From NCBI GenBank assembly GCA_027533425.1, contig JAPZUD010000001.1, positions 248,001 to 312,000 of the forward strand: a stretch of 64,000 nucleotides of DNA. The letters are read 5' to 3'. Shown piece after piece: positions 59,929-64,000 of this stretch; position 1 is the first letter of the stretch; every line of letters begins with the position of its first letter. The DNA comes from Beijerinckiaceae bacterium (GTDB lineage: Bacteria > Pseudomonadota > Alphaproteobacteria > Rhizobiales > Beijerinckiaceae). A program made the translations under genes and the position numbers. The notes below the pieces were generated by a model that made no database searches, was not told the origin of the DNA, and worked only from the letters and a program-made list of their open reading frames with translations.

Positions 59929-59954
59929 GGGGGGCGGGCTTCGGCCTGCCCCCC
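59929..59954 (+). other. UUCG-capped stem-loop between receptor and permease genes
   Basis: GGGGGGCGGGC (59929-59939) pairs with GCCTGCCCCCC (59944-59954) around TTCG. The 11-pair stem has one G-U pair and a very stable tetraloop. It starts eight bases after the receptor stop and ends nine bases before the permease ATG. It probably stabilises the receptor mRNA and reduces permease translation. Confidence 0.55.
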
Positions 59955-59963
59955 GTTGCCGCC

Positions 59964-60902
59964 ATGGGTGCCTTTCTCGTCAAACGCATGTTGTTCGCGG
60001 TGGTCACGCTTTTTGCGGTGCTCACCCTTGTTTTCATCGTGATCCGGATTGTTCCGGGCGATCCGGCGCAGGTCATTCTCGGCGATCAGGCCGATGCCAC
60101 CGCGATCGCCGCGCTGCAGAAGCGTCTCGGTCTCGATCGTCCCATCTGGGAGCAATATGTCTCCTTCCTTTCCGGCGCGATCCGCGGCGATTGGGGCGTC
60201 TCGCTCGTGACCGGCCGGCCGGTCATCCGCGAGATCCTCGACGTCCTGCCCTGGACGCTCGAACTCACCGCTGTCTCGATGGTGCTCGGCACAGGGATCG
60301 GTGTGCCGCTCGGGGTCTGGGCCGCGATCAACCGCAACCGGATGCCCGATTACGTCACCCGGATTGGCTCGCTTATCGGCCTGTCCTTCCCGCCCTTCGT
60401 CTCGGCCATCCTGCTGCTCATCATCTTCTCGCTGGCCCTGCGCTGGTTTCCCGTCATCAGCGGCAACCGCGCCACGCCTTGGGCCTGGTTCCAGTCGATC
60501 ATGCTGCCGGCGCTCAATCTCGGCCTGATCATGGCCGCCTACATCACCCGCGTCACCCGTTCCGCCATGCTGGAGGTGATGCAGGAGGATTACGTCCGCA
60601 CCGCCCGCGCCAAGGGCGTGCCCTGGTCGGTCATCGTCTGGCGCCATGCCCTGCGCAACGCGCTGATCCCGATCGTCACGATTGTCGGCCTCTATCTCGG
60701 CATCCTGATCGGCAATTCGGTCCTCACCGAGATCGTCTTCAACCGTCCCGGCCTCGGCAAGCTGATCATCGGCGCGCTCAACCAGCGCGATTACATGATG
60801 CTGCAGGGCATGATGGTCATCTACACGTTGATCGTCGTGGTGGTGAATGTCCTGACTGACCTGACCTATGCGCTGGTCGATCCGAGGGTGAAACTCTCAT
60901 GA
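59964..60902 (+). CDS. ABC transporter permease, DppB/OppB type
   Basis: 312 residues with six hydrophobic helices. The N-terminus VKRMLFAVVTLFAVLTLVFIVIRIVPGDPAQVILG is typical of DppB-like proteins; YVRTARAKGVPWSVIVWRHALRNALIPI near 210 is the coupling (EAA) loop. It has no clear ribosome site, in line with the hairpin in front. It overlaps the next permease gene by four bases (ATGA). Confidence 0.9.
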   Translation: MGAFLVKRMLFAVVTLFAVLTLVFIVIRIVPGDPAQVILGDQADATAIAALQKRLGLDRPIWEQYVSFLSGAIRGDWGVSLVTGRPVIREILDVLPWTLELTAVSMVLGTGIGVPLGVWAAINRNRMPDYVTRIGSLIGLSFPPFVSAILLLIIFSLALRWFPVISGNRATPWAWFQSIMLPALNLGLIMAAYITRVTRSAMLEVMQEDYVRTARAKGVPWSVIVWRHALRNALIPIVTIVGLYLGILIGNSVLTEIVFNRPGLGKLIIGALNQRDYMMLQGMMVIYTLIVVVVNVLTDLTYALVDPRVKLS

Positions 60903-61785
60903 GCCTCTCCGTCCACAATGCCCTCCCGACCGCGCCGCGCCGCTGGCCCTGGCTGCACAACACCGTCAAGGCGTTCAACGCCAACAAGACCTCCTGGCTC
61001 GGCCTCGTCATCTTTCTCGTCGTGACGCTTCTCGCGCTGCTGGCGCCGTGGATTTCCCCCCATGATCCGCTGGAGCAGAATGTTTTCGCCAAGTTGAAGG
61101 CGCCGTTCGAGAACTATTATCTCGGCACCGACTATTACGGCCGCGACATCCTCTCGCGGCTGCTCTATGGCGCCCAGATCTCGCTGGTGATCGGCATCGC
61201 CTCGACCGTGCTGGCTCTGGTGCTGGGCTCGATCATCGGCATCCTCGCCGGCTGGTATGGCGGCCGCTTCGACATCATCGTCATGCAGACGATGGACATG
61301 CTGCTGGCCTTCCCCTCGCTGATCCTCGGGCTGATCCTCGTTGCCATGCTCGGCCCGTCGATGACGAATATCATCCTCGCCATCGCGTTGACCTCGATCC
61401 CGTCCTTTGCCCGCATTGCCCGCGCGCCGACCATCTCGGTCAAGCAGCGGGAATTCATCGATGCCGGCCGCGCGCTCGGCTTTTCCGATGCGCGGCTGAT
61501 GGCCGGCCATATCCTGCCGAACATCTTCCCGGAAATCCTCGTCATGGGTTCGATGTGGCTGGCCAATGCCATCCGCACCGAGGCCTCGCTCGCCTTTATC
61601 GGCCTTGGCGTGAAGCCGCCCATCCCCACCTGGGGCGGCATGATCCGCGAGGGCTTCGAGAACATTCTCGACAGCTACTGGCTGGTGCTCTCGCCGAGTA
61701 TCGCGATCCTTGTTGTCGTCTTCGGCCTCAACATTCTGGGGGATGGCCTCCGCGATGCCATCGACCCCAAGCTGAAGGGCGAGAG

Positions 61786-61789
<4 letters not shown>
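60899..61789 (+). CDS. ABC transporter permease, DppC/OppC type
   Basis: 296 residues with six hydrophobic helices. [33 protein letters not shown] near 25-55 and [25 protein letters not shown] near 75 are DppC signatures; the EAA loop is [28 protein letters not shown] near 185. It forms the second half of the channel. Start and stop overlap neighbours as ATGA, so the three transporter genes are translated together. Confidence 0.9.
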
Positions 61790-63603
<1,814 letters not shown>

Positions 63604-63729
63604 CCCTGTCCGGTCAAGAGCCGGGGCGATCACGAAAATGTGGGCAGCTGCGGCCTCACAACCGCGTGACAACCGGCCCTTCTCGGATAGTCTCGAACCA
63701 TTCCAGAAAAAGCTTCCGGGGAGGTCTCG

Positions 63730-64000
63730 ATGGCCAGCTTGAATGTCAACGGACGCGTGGTCGAGATCGACGCGCATCCGGATACGCCGCTGCTCTGGGC
63801 TTTGCGCGAGCAGGCCGGGTTGACGGGCACGAAATACGGCTGCGGCATCGCCCAATGCGGCGCCTGCACCGTCCATATCGATGGCGAGCCGGTCCGGTCC
63901 TGCTCGATCACGCTCGGTTCGTTGAAGGCCAACCAGAAGATCGTTACGATCGAGGGGCTTTCCCCGGATATCAGCCATCCGATCCAGAAGGCCTGGCTGC
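63730..64000 (+). CDS. [2Fe-2S] subunit of a molybdenum hydroxylase (truncated by window end)
   Basis: The first 90 residues of an expected 150 or so. [26 protein letters not shown] is the plant-type ferredoxin domain and [20 protein letters not shown] supplies the first Fe-S cysteines, with RSCSITL the fourth. This is the small subunit of isoquinoline 1-oxidoreductase or aldehyde-oxidase type enzymes; the molybdopterin subunit should follow beyond the window. GGGGAGG five bases before the ATG confirms the start. Confidence 0.88.
   Translation, partial: MASLNVNGRVVEIDAHPDTPLLWALREQAGLTGTKYGCGIAQCGACTVHIDGEPVRSCSITLGSLKANQKIVTIEGLSPDISHPIQKAWL

Overview
The window is high-G+C bacterial chromosome with dense, co-oriented, often stop/start-overlapping genes. 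The gene content (bd-type quinol oxidase of the short CioAB kind, tripartite-tricarboxylate and TRAP receptors, BMP-type ABC uptake, DctPQM, many SDRs, IclR/LacI regulators, malate synthase G, a biuret hydrolase very close to the Rhizobium leguminosarum enzyme) points to an alphaproteobacterium, probably Hyphomicrobiales. The genus cannot be fixed from the sequence alone. No tRNA, rRNA, CRISPR array, transposase or phage gene was found.

Layout. 1-11.7 kb is mostly household: a secreted VWA protein with C-terminal repeats, a secreted SH3-like protein, a photolyase/cryptochrome, a GbsR-cydA-cydB operon with a palindromic operator in front, an Hsp70-like ATPase, a DEAD-box helicase with a DbpA-type tail, and a D-apionate oxidoisomerase-like dehydrogenase. 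11.7-20.8 kb is a nitrogen-scavenging island for s-triazine ring products: atzG-atzE on the minus strand, and on the plus strand a BMP-type ABC importer, biuret hydrolase, cyanuric acid amidohydrolase and a second biuret-hydrolase-like enzyme, behind a good sigma-54 promoter match. 20.9-22.1 kb is an AT-rich patch of three unrecognised small genes with a duplicated translation-start cassette. 22.2-32.1 kb holds a beta-propeller protein with a His-His heptad tail, an arsenic-type arsR/flavoprotein/MFS operon with two matching operators, a nitroreductase, YgiQ, an ABC-F ATPase and a DM13 protein.

32.2-49.3 kb is carbon catabolism. A minus-strand run carries malate synthase G and then (read upstream) an Asp-box protein, PdxA2, a four-carbon acid sugar kinase, an HpcH/HpaI aldolase, IclR, SDR and an orphan tricarboxylate-type receptor. 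A LacI regulator then faces a plus-strand TRAP transporter, a VOC protein, a RuBisCO-like protein and a second four-carbon acid sugar kinase. The RuBisCO-like protein plus kinase, together with the ApnO-like gene at 10.9 kb, fit D-apionate-type branched sugar-acid breakdown through 3-oxo-isoapionate 4-phosphate. 48.4-53.7 kb is an IclR-centred unit (SDR, IclR, acyl-CoA synthetase, tandem PPC-domain protein, SDR) with two copies of one operator in the divergent promoter region and no pathway I can name. 53.7-63.6 kb has three DAO-family flavoproteins, an SDR and a complete peptide/opine-type ABC importer. The window ends inside a molybdenum-hydroxylase [2Fe-2S] subunit.

Taken together this is a versatile soil/rhizosphere-style genome segment: uptake receptor plus short degradative operon plus local regulator, repeated several times. 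The points most worth following are the two-route triazine operon with its possible nitrogen promoter, the LacI/TRAP/VOC/RuBisCO-like operon, the IclR unit of unknown substrate, the Cys-tailed arsenic flavoprotein, and the AT-rich orphan genes.
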